Counted from the stretch's first letter, positions 49,742-60,635 are shown. The stretch is 64,000 bases of DNA from Sporisorium sorghi (GCA_023212695.1 JALCCG010000011.1:1-64000), one strand, 5' to 3'. Made by a program: numbers and translations. The notes: generated from the letters alone by a model not told the origin.

Positions 49742-52700
49742 ATGGCTGCTACGAGGCTCGACCGACTCGTGTCACTGCTCGACACCGGATCGACGCCTGC
49801 CACCCGTGCCACCGCCGCCAAACAGCTCGGTCAGATCGCAGCCGTGCGCATTCGAGGTCAGAGTACAGCACAGCAAGCTGCCGCTCATTCAAGACCGTCC
49901 AAGGCCGAATCCTCGACTCTCGGTTCAGGCACATCTACTCCGGCCATTGATCCTGAAGCAGACGGTCTCGTCAAGTCGGAAGATGCGTCTCCTTCTGCAG
50001 CCACCTCGACAAAGCAAAGCGGCAAACTCGGCACTTGCGCTCAGATCAACAAGCAGCACAACTTCACTGGCCCTTCCGTCGACGATCAGGTCGGCGTTTA
50101 CCGAGGCACCGACGGAGACTGGGATGAGATCACGTCGTATCTCGCTAGGGTGGTACCCTTCCTACGCTCCAAGAGTTGGGACACGCGTGTAGCCGCTGCT
50201 CTTGCCATCGAGAGCATCTGCCACGCCGCTGGCATCTGGGATCCCGACATCCAGCCCTCAAAGCCAGGCGAGAGTTCCAAGTCGGCGCTCCACGACGAAG
50301 ACGAAGACACCAAAGACGAAAAGCCAGACCTCTCTGAGCTTCTTGCGACCGAGTCGCTTCTCACCTTTGATGCCTTCTCGCTGCCCACCGTCCTCTCGAC
50401 CGGCACCAAGCTCCTTTCGTCGGCTGGCAAGGAATTCGAGCAGGCCTCGCTCGCGGCTGGCTCCGATCGTCTCGCTCAGGCGAAAAAGGATGTCGTCAGC
50501 AAACTCGGTCTTGGCTTTGGTCTCGATGAGATGGACATTGGCATGGATGTAGAGGCCGAACTCAAGACAGGCGAATCGACAACCACCTCGTCCATTCCAC
50601 GTTCGTCTCAGGGCAGTGTCGACTGGAGGACAGCAGCGGGAGGTGCATCCAAATCCAAGCTGCCACCTCCTCGCTTTGCTGCAGTTGGCTCGCCCACCGC
50701 ATCTTCGCTCCCACCACCGCGCTTCGCCAACAACAGCGCCGCTGCTCCTCCCTCTCCATCGCCAATGACCCCCACAGCTGCGACGGCACCTTCACCATCT
50801 CCAGCCGCCGCCGTGTCCGGAACCGAGACACCAGCAGACGACATCGACATGAGCAAGCTCAGCGCCAGAGAGCGCAACGCTCTCAAGCGAAAACGCAAGT
50901 TGGAAGGCAAAACCGGTGCTTCAGAAGCCAAGACCAGGGTGATTGATACTTCGGATGTAGCCTCGCCCAATGCAGCTGCCGGTCTTCGTGTCAAGACTCC
51001 CTCCGGTGGATTTGGTCAGACGCCAGCGACTCCTGTCAATTCAGAAGCTGCAGGTGACTACCTTTCTGCCAGTCCTCCGCCTGCTCCCAAACACCCCGCA
51101 GGTGGTCCAGGCTCGATGCCTGCTGTGACGGGCAGTGTCTCGACTCCTACTCCCATCGGCGACGTGCCCGGATCGCCTTCCACGGCGTCGTCTCCAGCTG
51201 CAGGCGGCGCTGCTCCGGCTGCGTACACCTCTTCTTCCAACCCCTTCCAGGTGCGACCCGGCGAATGGCCGTTCCGCCTCGTCGTCGATACCCTTAGCGT
51301 CGACCTCTTCAGCCCTACCTGGGAGACGCGCCACGGTGCCGCTCTCGGTCTCCGAGAGCTCCTCAAGACCCAAGGCTCTGGCGGTGGCAAGGTGCAGCTC
51401 GCGTCCAAGCAGGACAATGCCAAGATGCACAAGGCGTGGTGCGACGACATGTCGATCAAGCTTCTCTGCGTCTTTGCGCTCGACCGTTTGGGCGATTTCG
51501 TCTTTGACCAGGTCGTCGCGCCCGTTCGCGAGACGGCGAGCCAGACGCTGGCGTGTCTCATGCCTCACATGCCCGAGTCGTCCATCCTCTCGGTTCACAA
51601 CGTGCTCTTGCAGATGATCCGCCAAGACCACGCCGCACAAGGCGCTCCCACCGACTTCAACGCTGGATTTGCAGCCAAGCGAGGCAAGAAAGGCTACGTG
51701 TGGGAGGTGCGCCATGCAGGTCTGCTTGGTCTCAAGTACGAGGTGGTCGTCAAAAAGGACCTGCTCATGTCTTCTGCCGTCGTCAAGAGCGAGCCCGTCG
51801 GAGTCAAGAAGGAGGAGCAAGAGCATAATAATCTCGCTGATCAAGATGGCGTCCTTGATACGGGCAAAATGCTGCGCGATGTGGTTGAGGTGGCGATTCT
51901 TGGGCTTAAGGACGACGACGATGACGTGCGTGCTGTAGCTGCCTCCGCTCTGGTTCCCATCGTCGATGTCATTCTCCAAAAGCTGCCAGGCGAGGAAGGC
52001 AGGCTTCTGGACCAGCTGTGGGACTGCCTCGGTGATCTCAAAGACGACCTTGCCAGCAGCACCGGCGGTGTCATGGACCTCTTGGCCAAGCTCGTCGAGC
52101 ATCCAGGCATCGTGGTCCATCTCCGAGCCGAAGCGCAAGAGCAACGAGCGCTTTCCCTCCTCATCCCGCGCCTCTTCCCCTTCTTCCGCCACACGATCAC
52201 CAGCGTGCGTCTGTCGGTGCTCAACGCGCTGCGCGTCTTCTTGACCGTCCCCTCTCTGCCAAAAGACTGGATCGACGAGCGTGTCCTGCGCCTTCTCTTC
52301 CAGAACCTCGTCGTGGAGGAGAAGCTGCCCATCCGCCGCGCCAGCGCCGATGCTTGGGCACATGCGCTCGCCCACGTTGCTAGCGATCCTGCCAACGTGC
52401 AGAAGCTGCTGGGCCCCTACATCGGCAACTTTTTCCGAATCATCATGACGCCCCTTGGCTCGCCCATCGACTTCTCACTCTTCTACAGAGCTTCGTTCGG
52501 CACCAGCAGCCACGCGGATGTGAACCGACACAATGTTGACAAGGGCATCTTGACACAGGACCTGTCACTGGTAGGCGTCGATGCCGTCATTCGCGGTCGT
52601 CTGAGCGCTGCTGAAGCGCTGGGATGCGCCATGGCCCGCTTCCCTCGTGCGGACGACGAGGCCGCTTTCGGTGACGTCCTGCGCGAGTACCTCGAGTCGA

Positions 52701-55700
52701 CGTCGGCGCTGCAAAAGTGCCTGGCAGCCGCCATCATTCAGGAATGGGCTCAAGCATGCGCCAGCCTCGGCGTGGACCTCAAGGATTCCAGCGCCGTGGT
52801 GGCCGGCATCGCTGGCCGTCTCATCAGCGTGCTCGAGACGCCCGCGCCGCCTACCTACGCCGAAATGAAGGTCATGCTGCAGCGCATCCAGGCTGAGTGC
52901 CAGGGTCTGTACAACTCGTTCCAGCGAGATGCCAAGGTGGCTAAGGCAAAGATCCCGGCGCTGCCTACGACCGTCGATCCTCTCGGCATGCTGGTCGACG
53001 CCTTCACCATCGACACGGCCAAGGACGTTGCGCAGAATGGATTCGAGTCGCTTCTTTCGCAGGCTGGGTCCAAGGCGAAGAAGGCAGCTCTGCCGCTGCT
53101 CGAAGACCGTCGGCGCAAGCTCATCGCATCCATCGGCTTCTACCAGGCCAACAAGGAGAAGCAGGATACGCAGGTGTTTGCGTCCATCGCAGGTGCCGTC
53201 ATCTCGCTCAAGCTACTCCCCCCGAAGCTCAACCCGGTCATCCGCAGCGTCATGAACAGCGTCAAGTTCGAAGAGAACGCCGACCTCCAGGTGCGCTCGG
53301 CACGCTCGGTGGCCAAGCTGATCGAGTACTGCGTGTCGCCCGCGGCCAAGTCGAATCCGAGCGACAAGATTGTCAAGAACCTGTGCGCATTTGTGTGCCA
53401 GGACACGACGCGCGTCGCCATCTTTGCTGCGAGCAAGGACGCGCGCGAAGGCATTCTCAGCATGAACGAGCCTCCGGTCGTTCCGAAGGGACCTGGCAGG
53501 GCGAGCACCAAGGACGAGCCCGTCGAGTCCGAGGAGGTGTTGCAAGGCAAGCTTGTCCGTCGCGGTGCGGCTGCTGCGCTTGCACAGCTCGCCGAGCTGT
53601 TTGGCGAGAAGCTGTTCGACGCGGTGCCCATGCTGTGGCAGTGCATGAGCAGCTCATTGCTCAGCACGTTTGGCTCGACCGCAGCGGACGCCGACGCGTT
53701 GATCGCAAAACAAGACGATCTCGGCCAGAGCATTCTGGATGCATGCGCAGTGCTCGACGTCAACCTGCCCAATCTCAAAGGCAGCCTGTGCGACAAGGTC
53801 GTCGAGCTGCTCCCAGCGCTGACGCTTGCGATCCAGAGCGAGTTTGCCGTCATCCGCTCAGCGGCGGCCAAGTGTTTCGCCGTCGTTGCCAGCTGTCTCA
53901 CCGAAGTGGCGCTCAAGCACGTCGTCGAGCAAGTGGTGCCACTCATCGGTGACGCAGCTTCCATCACCAATCGTCAAGGCGCAGTCGAGCTCGTCTACCA
54001 CACGGTGCAGCAGCTCGACCTCAAGATCTTGCCGTACGTCATCTTCCTCATCGTGCCTGTCCTCGGACGCATGAGCGACAACGACGAAAAGGTGCGCCTG
54101 GTAGCCACAAACACATTTGCGTCCCTTGTCAAGATGGTGCCGCTGGAAGCGGGTCTGCCGGATCCTCCTGGCTTTTCGGACGATCTGCTGCAGCGCCGAG
54201 AGACGGAACGCAAGTTCCTCATGCAGCTGCTCGACGGATCCAAAGTGGAGCCGTACCGCATCCCGGTCAAGATCAACGCCAAGCTGCGAAAGTATCAGCA
54301 GGACGGCGTCAACTGGATGGCGTTCTTGGCCAAGTATCAGTTGCACGGCATCCTGTGCGACGACATGGGTCTGGGCAAGACGCTCCAGTCGATCTGCATT
54401 CTCTCCTCAAAGCATCACGAGCGTGCCGAGCGGTACAAGCTCACGCAGGCAGCCGACGCAAAGCCGCTGCCGAGTCTCATTATTTGCCCGCCGACGCTAA
54501 CGAGCCACTGGTGTCACGAGATCAAGCAGTACGCCAACAACTTGCGACCGCTGCTCTACTCCGGGCTGCCCGCCGAACGTGCGCGTCTCCAGGCCGAGAT
54601 CCCACGCTACGACGCCGTCGTCATGTCGTACGATGTGGTACGCAACGACATTGCGGCGCTGTCGCAGATCTCGTGGAACTACTGCATTTTGGACGAGGGC
54701 CATGTGATTCGCTCGGCCAAGACCAAGACGACGAAAGCGGTCAAGCTGATCCGCGCCAACCACCGCTTGCTGCTGTCCGGCACGCCGATTCAGAACAACG
54801 TGCTGGAGCTGTGGTCGCTATTCGACTTTTTGATGCCCGGGTTCTTGGGTACCGAGCGCAGCTTCCACGAGCGATTCGGCAAGCCGATCATTGCCTCACG
54901 CGACGGCAAGCTGAGCAGCAAGGAGCAAGAGGCGGCAGCTTTAGCGCTGGAAGCGCTGCACAAACAGGTGCTGCCGTTCCTGCTGCGCCGCTTGAAGGAA
55001 GACGTGCTGGACGACCTGCCGCCCAAGATCATCCAGGACATCGAGTGCGATCTCGGCGAGATCCAGAAGCAGCTCTACGACGACTTCAGCAAGGAGCAGA
55101 ACGAGGACGAGGCCGAGGCGTTTGCAGGTGCAGCAGCTACGGCGAACAAGGAGCCGAGTGCGGACAAGCAGCACGTGTTCAAGGCGCTGCAGTACATGCG
55201 CAAGCTGGTCAACCATCCGTCGCTCGTGCTGTCGGATGAGAACCCCAAGCATGTGGCAATCAAGCAGAAGTTGGTGAAGCAAGGAGGGTCGTTGAACGAC
55301 ATTGCGCACTCGCCCAAGCTGCAGGCACTGCGGCAGCTGTTGTTGGACTGCGGCATCGGGCACGGCAGTGGTGCAGCGGCAAGTTCCGGCAGTGGTGCTG
55401 GTGGAGCAGCCTCCGACCTGGTGGGGTCGGAGGAAAACGCCGTCTCGCAACATCGCGTTCTGATCTTCTGTCAGCTCAAGCAGATGATCGACATTATCCA
55501 GCGCGATCTGTTCGCCGCGCTGATGCCTTCCGTCTCGTACATGCGACTCGACGGCTCGGTGAGCGCCGAGAAGCGTCACTCGATCGTGCAGACGTTCAAT
55601 GCGGATCCGTCGATCGACGTGCTGCTGCTCACGACGCAGGTCGGTGGGTTGGGCCTGACGCTGACGGGCGCCGACACGGTGATCTTCGTCGAGCACGACT

Positions 55701-56089
55701 GGAACCCGATGAAGGATCTGCAGGCCATGGACCGCGCGCATCGGCTGGGCCAGAAGAAGGTGGTCAACGTGTACAGGTTGATTACGAAGAACACGCTCGA
55801 GGCCAAGATCATGGGCCTGCAGCGGTTCAAGCTGAACGTGGCGAACAGTGTGGTCAATCAGCAGAATGCAGGGATGGATAGTATGGAGACCGAGCAGATT
55901 TTGGATCTGTTCAATGCGCAGGGTGGTGCACAAGTGGGCAACGGTGCGGATGGTGCTGGTGCGGCGGAGGGCAAGAAGAAGGGCTTTGGCAAGCTAACCC
56001 AGAAGCAGATCCTGGAGGGCGCGCATAGGGGCCCGGAGAACGAGGAGCAGGAGTATGGCGAGATGAGCGGTTGGAGGCCGGATCAGTGA
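49742..56089 (+). CDS. MOT1: Mot1/BTAF1, TBP-removing Swi2/Snf2 ATPase
   Basis: Single exon, 2115 residues (yeast Mot1 1867). Mot1 uses ATP to strip TATA-binding protein from DNA, redistributing TBP between promoters. The N terminus MAATRLDRLVSLLDTGSTPA is family-typical, and HEAT repeats fill most of residues 1-1470. They are interrupted by a Ser/Pro/Ala-rich disordered insert (about 280-495) with KKRK-like basic sequence. The ATPase has motif I DDMGLGKT (Lys1546), the DEGH box (Asp1651; ILDEGHVIRSAKTKT), SGTPIQNNVLELWSLFDFLM and LLRRLKEDVLDDLPPKIIQD. The C-terminal lobe has VGGLGLTLTGADTVIFVEHD and AMDRAHRLGQKK. The extra length is in disordered inserts. The start ATG (TCACAATGG) opens directly on conserved sequence. 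Confidence 0.97.
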   Translation: MAATRLDRLVSLLDTGSTPATRATAAKQLGQIAAVRIRGQSTAQQAAAHSRPSKAESSTLGSGTSTPAIDPEADGLVKSEDASPSAATSTKQSGKLGTCAQINKQHNFTGPSVDDQVGVYRGTDGDWDEITSYLARVVPFLRSKSWDTRVAAALAIESICHAAGIWDPDIQPSKPGESSKSALHDEDEDTKDEKPDLSELLATESLLTFDAFSLPTVLSTGTKLLSSAGKEFEQASLAAGSDRLAQAKKDVVSKLGLGFGLDEMDIGMDVEAELKTGESTTTSSIPRSSQGSVDWRTAAGGASKSKLPPPRFAAVGSPTASSLPPPRFANNSAAAPPSPSPMTPTAATAPSPSPAAAVSGTETPADDIDMSKLSARERNALKRKRKLEGKTGASEAKTRVIDTSDVASPNAAAGLRVKTPSGGFGQTPATPVNSEAAGDYLSASPPPAPKHPAGGPGSMPAVTGSVSTPTPIGDVPGSPSTASSPAAGGAAPAAYTSSSNPFQVRPGEWPFRLVVDTLSVDLFSPTWETRHGAALGLRELLKTQGSGGGKVQLASKQDNAKMHKAWCDDMSIKLLCVFALDRLGDFVFDQVVAPVRETASQTLACLMPHMPESSILSVHNVLLQMIRQDHAAQGAPTDFNAGFAAKRGKKGYVWEVRHAGLLGLKYEVVVKKDLLMSSAVVKSEPVGVKKEEQEHNNLADQDGVLDTGKMLRDVVEVAILGLKDDDDDVRAVAASALVPIVDVILQKLPGEEGRLLDQLWDCLGDLKDDLASSTGGVMDLLAKLVEHPGIVVHLRAEAQEQRALSLLIPRLFPFFRHTITSVRLSVLNALRVFLTVPSLPKDWIDERVLRLLFQNLVVEEKLPIRRASADAWAHALAHVASDPANVQKLLGPYIGNFFRIIMTPLGSPIDFSLFYRASFGTSSHADVNRHNVDKGILTQDLSLVGVDAVIRGRLSAAEALGCAMARFPRADDEAAFGDVLREYLESTSALQKCLAAAIIQEWAQACASLGVDLKDSSAVVAGIAGRLISVLETPAPPTYAEMKVMLQRIQAECQGLYNSFQRDAKVAKAKIPALPTTVDPLGMLVDAFTIDTAKDVAQNGFESLLSQAGSKAKKAALPLLEDRRRKLIASIGFYQANKEKQDTQVFASIAGAVISLKLLPPKLNPVIRSVMNSVKFEENADLQVRSARSVAKLIEYCVSPAAKSNPSDKIVKNLCAFVCQDTTRVAIFAASKDAREGILSMNEPPVVPKGPGRASTKDEPVESEEVLQGKLVRRGAAAALAQLAELFGEKLFDAVPMLWQCMSSSLLSTFGSTAADADALIAKQDDLGQSILDACAVLDVNLPNLKGSLCDKVVELLPALTLAIQSEFAVIRSAAAKCFAVVASCLTEVALKHVVEQVVPLIGDAASITNRQGAVELVYHTVQQLDLKILPYVIFLIVPVLGRMSDNDEKVRLVATNTFASLVKMVPLEAGLPDPPGFSDDLLQRRETERKFLMQLLDGSKVEPYRIPVKINAKLRKYQQDGVNWMAFLAKYQLHGILCDDMGLGKTLQSICILSSKHHERAERYKLTQAADAKPLPSLIICPPTLTSHWCHEIKQYANNLRPLLYSGLPAERARLQAEIPRYDAVVMSYDVVRNDIAALSQISWNYCILDEGHVIRSAKTKTTKAVKLIRANHRLLLSGTPIQNNVLELWSLFDFLMPGFLGTERSFHERFGKPIIASRDGKLSSKEQEAAALALEALHKQVLPFLLRRLKEDVLDDLPPKIIQDIECDLGEIQKQLYDDFSKEQNEDEAEAFAGAAATANKEPSADKQHVFKALQYMRKLVNHPSLVLSDENPKHVAIKQKLVKQGGSLNDIAHSPKLQALRQLLLDCGIGHGSGAAASSGSGAGGAASDLVGSEENAVSQHRVLIFCQLKQMIDIIQRDLFAALMPSVSYMRLDGSVSAEKRHSIVQTFNADPSIDVLLLTTQVGGLGLTLTGADTVIFVEHDWNPMKDLQAMDRAHRLGQKKVVNVYRLITKNTLEAKIMGLQRFKLNVANSVVNQQNAGMDSMETEQILDLFNAQGGAQVGNGADGAGAAEGKKKGFGKLTQKQILEGAHRGPENEEQEYGEMSGWRPDQ

Positions 56090-56418
56090 AGTTTCTTCTC
56101 GCAACTCTCTCTCCGTATGTTGCTGTAGCGCGCAGAAACAAAGTCATTTGCTTGTCCTTTGAATGTGTGTCGCCTATGGTGGTGGTGGTGGATTTGAAAG
56201 CGTGTGTGCCATGAGATGCCGTGGTTGGGTGCACCGTCCTCGACGTAATCGGCTGCTGAGATGCGAGACTGTACCTCCGCCAACCGCTACTGTCCTGAAT
56301 GAAGGCTTGTACTTGGTCACCTTAAGCTGTATGCGCATTCTCGTGTTGAGCGTGGACTAGAATGCCAGCGATGCAAGTTGTTCAACCATCTGACGTCCTG
56401 GAGCTGTCCGAGGGGATG
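56090..56418. other. convergent intergenic region
   Basis: 329 bp between the 3' ends of MOT1 and the HhH-protein gene; no gene seen. Confidence 0.5.
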
Positions 56419-57375
56419 TCACCCGCGGCGTAATCGCTTAGACGTCCTCCTCGTTGTTCCTGCCGCTACTTCATCCGTCACCTCAACTTTGCGCGTGGCG
56501 GTGCTGCGTTTTGCCGCCTTCTTGCCAGCAACCAGCTCCGGCACCTTCGCCTGGGCCTTGCGAGTGAGGTGTTCCGCTTTCGCCTGCTGCTGCCGCTCGC
56601 CCTCCTCCTCCTGTCGGCGGTCCCGCTCGTCCTTCTGCTTGTCTTTTGCCCTTTCCACTTCCACACCATCCGCACCTGCCGCTGCGGGGTCAGTGTAGAC
56701 CATGCTCCAAGCAACGCGCTCCATGACCCTCCCGCTCCGCACCCCCTTCCCCTGTTCCTCACTCAACCGCTTCAAACACCCGATCGCAGCGAGGTAGAAG
56801 CGCCTATAAAACGCCCACGTATACTCCACCTTCACGTTGCCACCCAACACATTCAGCGCCAGCTCGTCCGACTGAAACACGCCCACGGGGGACCAGGCCG
56901 CGACGATGGCGGAAGCGGTTGCGGGGCCGACGCCGCGCAGCTCGCTCAGGATCTTCATCGTGCCTTCCACGGCCGCGTGCAGCTCGTGTGGGTCCGAGGC
57001 GAGTGACAGCGGCGGGGTGTGGGAGAGGAGGTGGGCAGCGGCGCGGGAGAGGACGTCCTCGCACACCACAAGGGAGTTGGATGCGATCAGGGATAAAAGG
57101 GTGGGACGGTGCTTTTCACGGGCTAGCTTCCAGCGCATCACCCGGTCGAGTGCGGCTCTGGTGCTGAGTGTCAGGTCGGATGGGGAGCTGAGGTAGGCGA
57201 GGGATTGGTACCACGCGTCCAGGTCGACGAGGGGCTCGCTCCCCGGCGGGGGGCGGCGCGACGACGAGGCCGCCTTGCGAAGCAGCGCCGAGGGATACGT
57301 TTTGAGCAACGCCGCGATCTGGGTCGCGGTGAGCGTGTCCACCCGCGCGTTCTTGTTCGTTGCTATCGGCGCCAT
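56419..57375 (-). CDS. conserved-looking protein with a helix-hairpin-helix motif
   Basis: Single exon, 318 residues from the ATG at 57375 (MAPIATNKNARVDTLTATQI). An upstream in-frame ATG would add a Cys-rich segment unlike the rest, so it was not used. Residues 55-240 are helical. The key motif is LRGVGPATASAIVAAWSP (about 158-175), a helix-hairpin-helix of the type found in DNA glycosylases and other DNA-binding proteins. It is followed by FQSDELALNVLGGNVKVEYT and WAFYRRFYLAAIGCLKRLSE. The C-terminal ~80 residues are highly charged (KDKQKDERDRRQEEEGERQQ) and end in a basic KR-rich tail. I cannot identify catalytic residues of a glycosylase, and function is unknown. It is transcribed in the same direction as the syntaxin gene, 356 bp downstream of it. 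Confidence 0.7.
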   Translation of the reverse strand: MAPIATNKNARVDTLTATQIAALLKTYPSALLRKAASSSRRPPPGSEPLVDLDAWYQSLAYLSSPSDLTLSTRAALDRVMRWKLAREKHRPTLLSLIASNSLVVCEDVLSRAAAHLLSHTPPLSLASDPHELHAAVEGTMKILSELRGVGPATASAIVAAWSPVGVFQSDELALNVLGGNVKVEYTWAFYRRFYLAAIGCLKRLSEEQGKGVRSGRVMERVAWSMVYTDPAAAGADGVEVERAKDKQKDERDRRQEEEGERQQQAKAEHLTRKAQAKVPELVAGKKAAKRSTATRKVEVTDEVAAGTTRRTSKRLRRG

Positions 57376-57731
57376 GGTGTCCTCACCACCGAAGCCGGCT
57401 TGGGGCAGCACAAAGCGGAACGTCTTCCTGTGTGCACCGAGAGCGTCGTGCGTCGAGTGTGGACAAGAGGTAAGAACAACAACACCGTCCGTGCACGCTT
57501 CCGAACTTTTCCACTCTCCACACACACACACTCCGCAACCCGAACTCTCACACCCGTTCCGTCACACCCCTCTCTCGACAGCATCGGTCTCAAAGGAAAG
57601 AACATAGTATTGACAAGAACCACAACCTGGGCGCACGCCAAACGTGCACACGCCCACCATCAAAAGAGGCCAAAACAAAACGAGTGTGTGTGTGTGTGTG
57701 TGTGTATAAACCAGACCTTGGAACTTTCCCC
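57376..57731. other. spacer between syntaxin and HhH-protein genes
   Basis: 356 bp, with a GT dinucleotide run (57684-57705) close to the syntaxin 3' end and an ACACAC patch near 57520-57531. It must hold the syntaxin terminator and the HhH-gene promoter. Confidence 0.5.
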
Positions 57732-59150
57732 TCACACCCCCAAATCAGGAAGCAAAAACGCCCTCGCATCCTTCTTCTCAATCACCAATCCATGGCCGTA
57801 CATCACCGCCCGCCGCACCAACGACCTCCTAGTGTTGCCATTGCTCTGCCCGCAGTTGCCCGGCCTTGTGCAGATCACTGCCACCACAATGGCCGCGATG
57901 ACAATCACAATGATGACCAGGATCCAGAAGCAGATCCACCTCTTCTTCCTCGCCTTGCGCGCCGAGTCGACCGCCTTGTTCGTGTGCTGCAGGCCCTGGT
58001 TCATGTCGGTCTCGACCTGTGCGCCTTGTTCCTGGATGACGTTGAGCGCGTCGTCCTGCTCGTCGACGAGGATCGACATCTCATTAAACAGCTGTGCCAG
58101 CTCCGTGATGGTACGCTCAATGCGTTTGATATCCTCGTGTCGCTCCTGCACCTCGCGCAGTGCGCCTTTCGCCTCGCCATGTCGATTCGAGTTGAGCAGC
58201 GCCTGCGAAAAGATCTGGCCGTTTTGATCGTCGTCAAGCGCCGCCTTGATCTCCTGCTGCGTAGCGTCGGGTTTGACGATGCGGAACTGGCGCTCGGCCC
58301 GCGCGCGGTACTTTTGACGGTAGCTCTGCTCCACCTGCTGGTAGCGCTGGATGGTCTCCTTGAAGCGGTTCTTGACCGCGCCGATCTGGGTGTTGCGCAC
58401 GTTCTTGTCGCCACCGGCGGGCACGCGCTTGGTCTGCGACTCGAGCAGCTTGATGCGGTTCTTGACGCCGTTGGTGAGCGAAGACGTCTCTTGCTGGACG
58501 CTGGCGAGCTGCTGCTCGGCGTACTGCGCCGAAGCCTCGTCCATGTTGTTGAGCGAGCGCGAGTGGAGGTCCGAGATCTTGTTGACGTTCTCGTCGATGA
58601 GACGGATGGTGTCCTGGATCTCGGAGATGTCGGTGAAAAACGAGTTCATGTCGCCAGCGGGCTTTTCGGTGGTCACGCTGTGCATCTCGTAAGAGTTGGG
58701 CGTAGCACCAGCAGCGGCATAGCCTCCTGTTGGCTGAGCTTGCGGCATCTGTCCATATCCTGTGGGTTGAGCAGGAGGAGGAGCAGCGTATCCGCCCTGC
58801 GCGCCGTATCCAGCCTGGGGTTGAGCACCGTACCCACCCTGCTCATAGCCGTATCCTGCCTGCTGCTGCGGTTGTGGTGGAGCGTAGCCGCCCTGCGCAC
58901 CGCCCTGCTGCTGTGTCGGATACGAGTGGTCGCCGTAGCCATTGTTGCCTCCACCGTAGCCTCCGTATCCGCCGGCTTGTTGGGCCTGTAAAGCGAGCAG
59001 AAATAGGGGGTGGGGGAATTCGTCAGTGGATCAACGAACGGATGTTTGGTGGGCCCACCGCATTGGACACTTGTCTTTGCCATCCGGTGTCTAGACAGGC
59101 GAGCGCTGCAGGAAACTTACCCTCATGGCCGCAAGACGATCACGCGCCAT
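57732..59150 (-). CDS. SSO1: plasma-membrane syntaxin (Sso1-type t-SNARE)
   Basis: Two exons: 59121-59150 (10 codons, MARDRLAAMR) and 57732-58985, with a 135-nt intron (donor GTAAGT, acceptor TTTACAG). The product has 427 residues (yeast Sso1 290). Residues 11-110 are a Gly/Tyr/Gln/Pro-rich low-complexity domain with repeated GGYG/QAGYG units. The Habc region starts at MNSFFTDISEIQDTIRLIDE (about 130), with FKETIQRYQQVEQSYRQKYR and ERQFRIVKPDATQQEI. The SNARE helix is about 295-355 (IERTITELAQLFNEMSILVD). The membrane anchor is WICFWILVIIVIVIAAIVVA. It mediates exocytic fusion with Sec9 and Snc partners. A ~46-residue tail after the anchor is unusual for a tail-anchored SNARE. Confidence 0.92.
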
Positions 59151-60409
59151 CTTTGCTGGTGTTTGCTATTTGGCTCGGTTCGGTGGTCAAGGACGGACGG
59201 TTGAAGAGGAGGGAACGAGGATCCTGAATTCAAACCGGATGGATAGGAACGAAGAACAGGATTGCTTGAACAAGAACAAAGCTGGACCGGGTCGGAGGAG
59301 GAAAGCAGAGACCGGATGAAGAGAACGAGTCGGTCGCTGATGAGTAGGATGGCGGATGGAAGAGAAGAGGTGAGTGTGGAGGAGAAGAATGAACGACGGT
59401 GATGATGCTGATCATGATGAGATCAAAGGTGGAATTGAAAACAGGCCCAAAATGGCATCCGAGACAGCGCTGTCTAGAGAGCCCACGTTCGGCGAAACAG
59501 AGAGAGCGACCAAAAAGAGCAAGCAGACCGAGCCTGAGATGCGACTCTGGAATGCTGCTGCTGCAAGAGCACACACACACACGCAGGCGCAAAAGCAAGG
59601 CTCGGACGCGAAATGCAGCTCAGCTTGCCAACCGCAACCGCTAATTTTCGAGGCTTTTTTTTTTTTCTTTTTCTTCTGTTGAGATCTGCCTCGCAGCCTC
59701 GCCTACGTTTGACCCACTGGCTGACGCTCTTTGTCATGCCTACAACAACTGTCTGCCATCGCTTGAATCTCTTCTAAGGAGAGTGTCATTCGCCACACAA
59801 GAGCATAGCCCCCCCCCCCCTCTATCACTGTTCGGCAAGGAAACAGAAAAGCGATGCGATGCGAAGGTTGCAAAGGCTGTGTGCAGGCTGTGCTTCGAAA
59901 AGAGGCTCCTCGGTAAAGGAACCGGCGAAACGTGACGCAGTTGAGCCTCAGTGCAAGTATCAACGCTGCAGCTGCTGCGTCAGTCTAAATGATCGGCCTT
60001 GCGATGCAGGGGCAAAAGGTAAATCTCGCTGGCTGCAGCCCCATTCGGACGCCCACTTTCAAGGCCACACAACACCCCCCTCTCTCCATCACAGTATTGC
60101 CCGCACGCTCTTCTACCATCGCATCAGTGTCTGCTACACATGCCGATGAAAGCCAAAGCAAGCTAGCATTGAGGATGAGAAGGAGGGTCTTGCGGTGCGC
60201 CAACGAAATTTTCGAAAAGGCGGGTCGGATCTCAATCTCCGGGCCCTAGTCAGCCTCTCTGGCCTAGAGAGCATTCATTTGTCACACCGTGCACCATGCC
60301 CTAACACACCACTCGCCCGCAGCGGCCATCTCCACCATCGACATTCTCATCGTAGCATCTCTTCCAACAACTCATCGTTCTTCCTTCATCATCACCACCA
60401 CTCCGGGTG

Positions 60410-60441
<32 letters not shown>

Positions 60442-60598
60442 AAAAATGGGTTTCTCTATTACAATTAAAAAGTTACATTGGAGAGTGAAGAAGGAGATCG
60501 GAAGNNNNNNNNNNTCCTATTTTCTCCCCCATCGACATTCCCATCTTAGCACCTCTTCCAACAACCCATCTTTTTTCCTTCACCATCACCCCCCCCCC

Positions 60599-60635
<37 letters not shown>

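Noticed and set aside
49742..56089. introns in the MOT1 disordered insert (residues ~280-495)
   Set aside because: The insert is in frame, of coding-like composition and lacks strong GTAAGT/CAG pairs at its edges.
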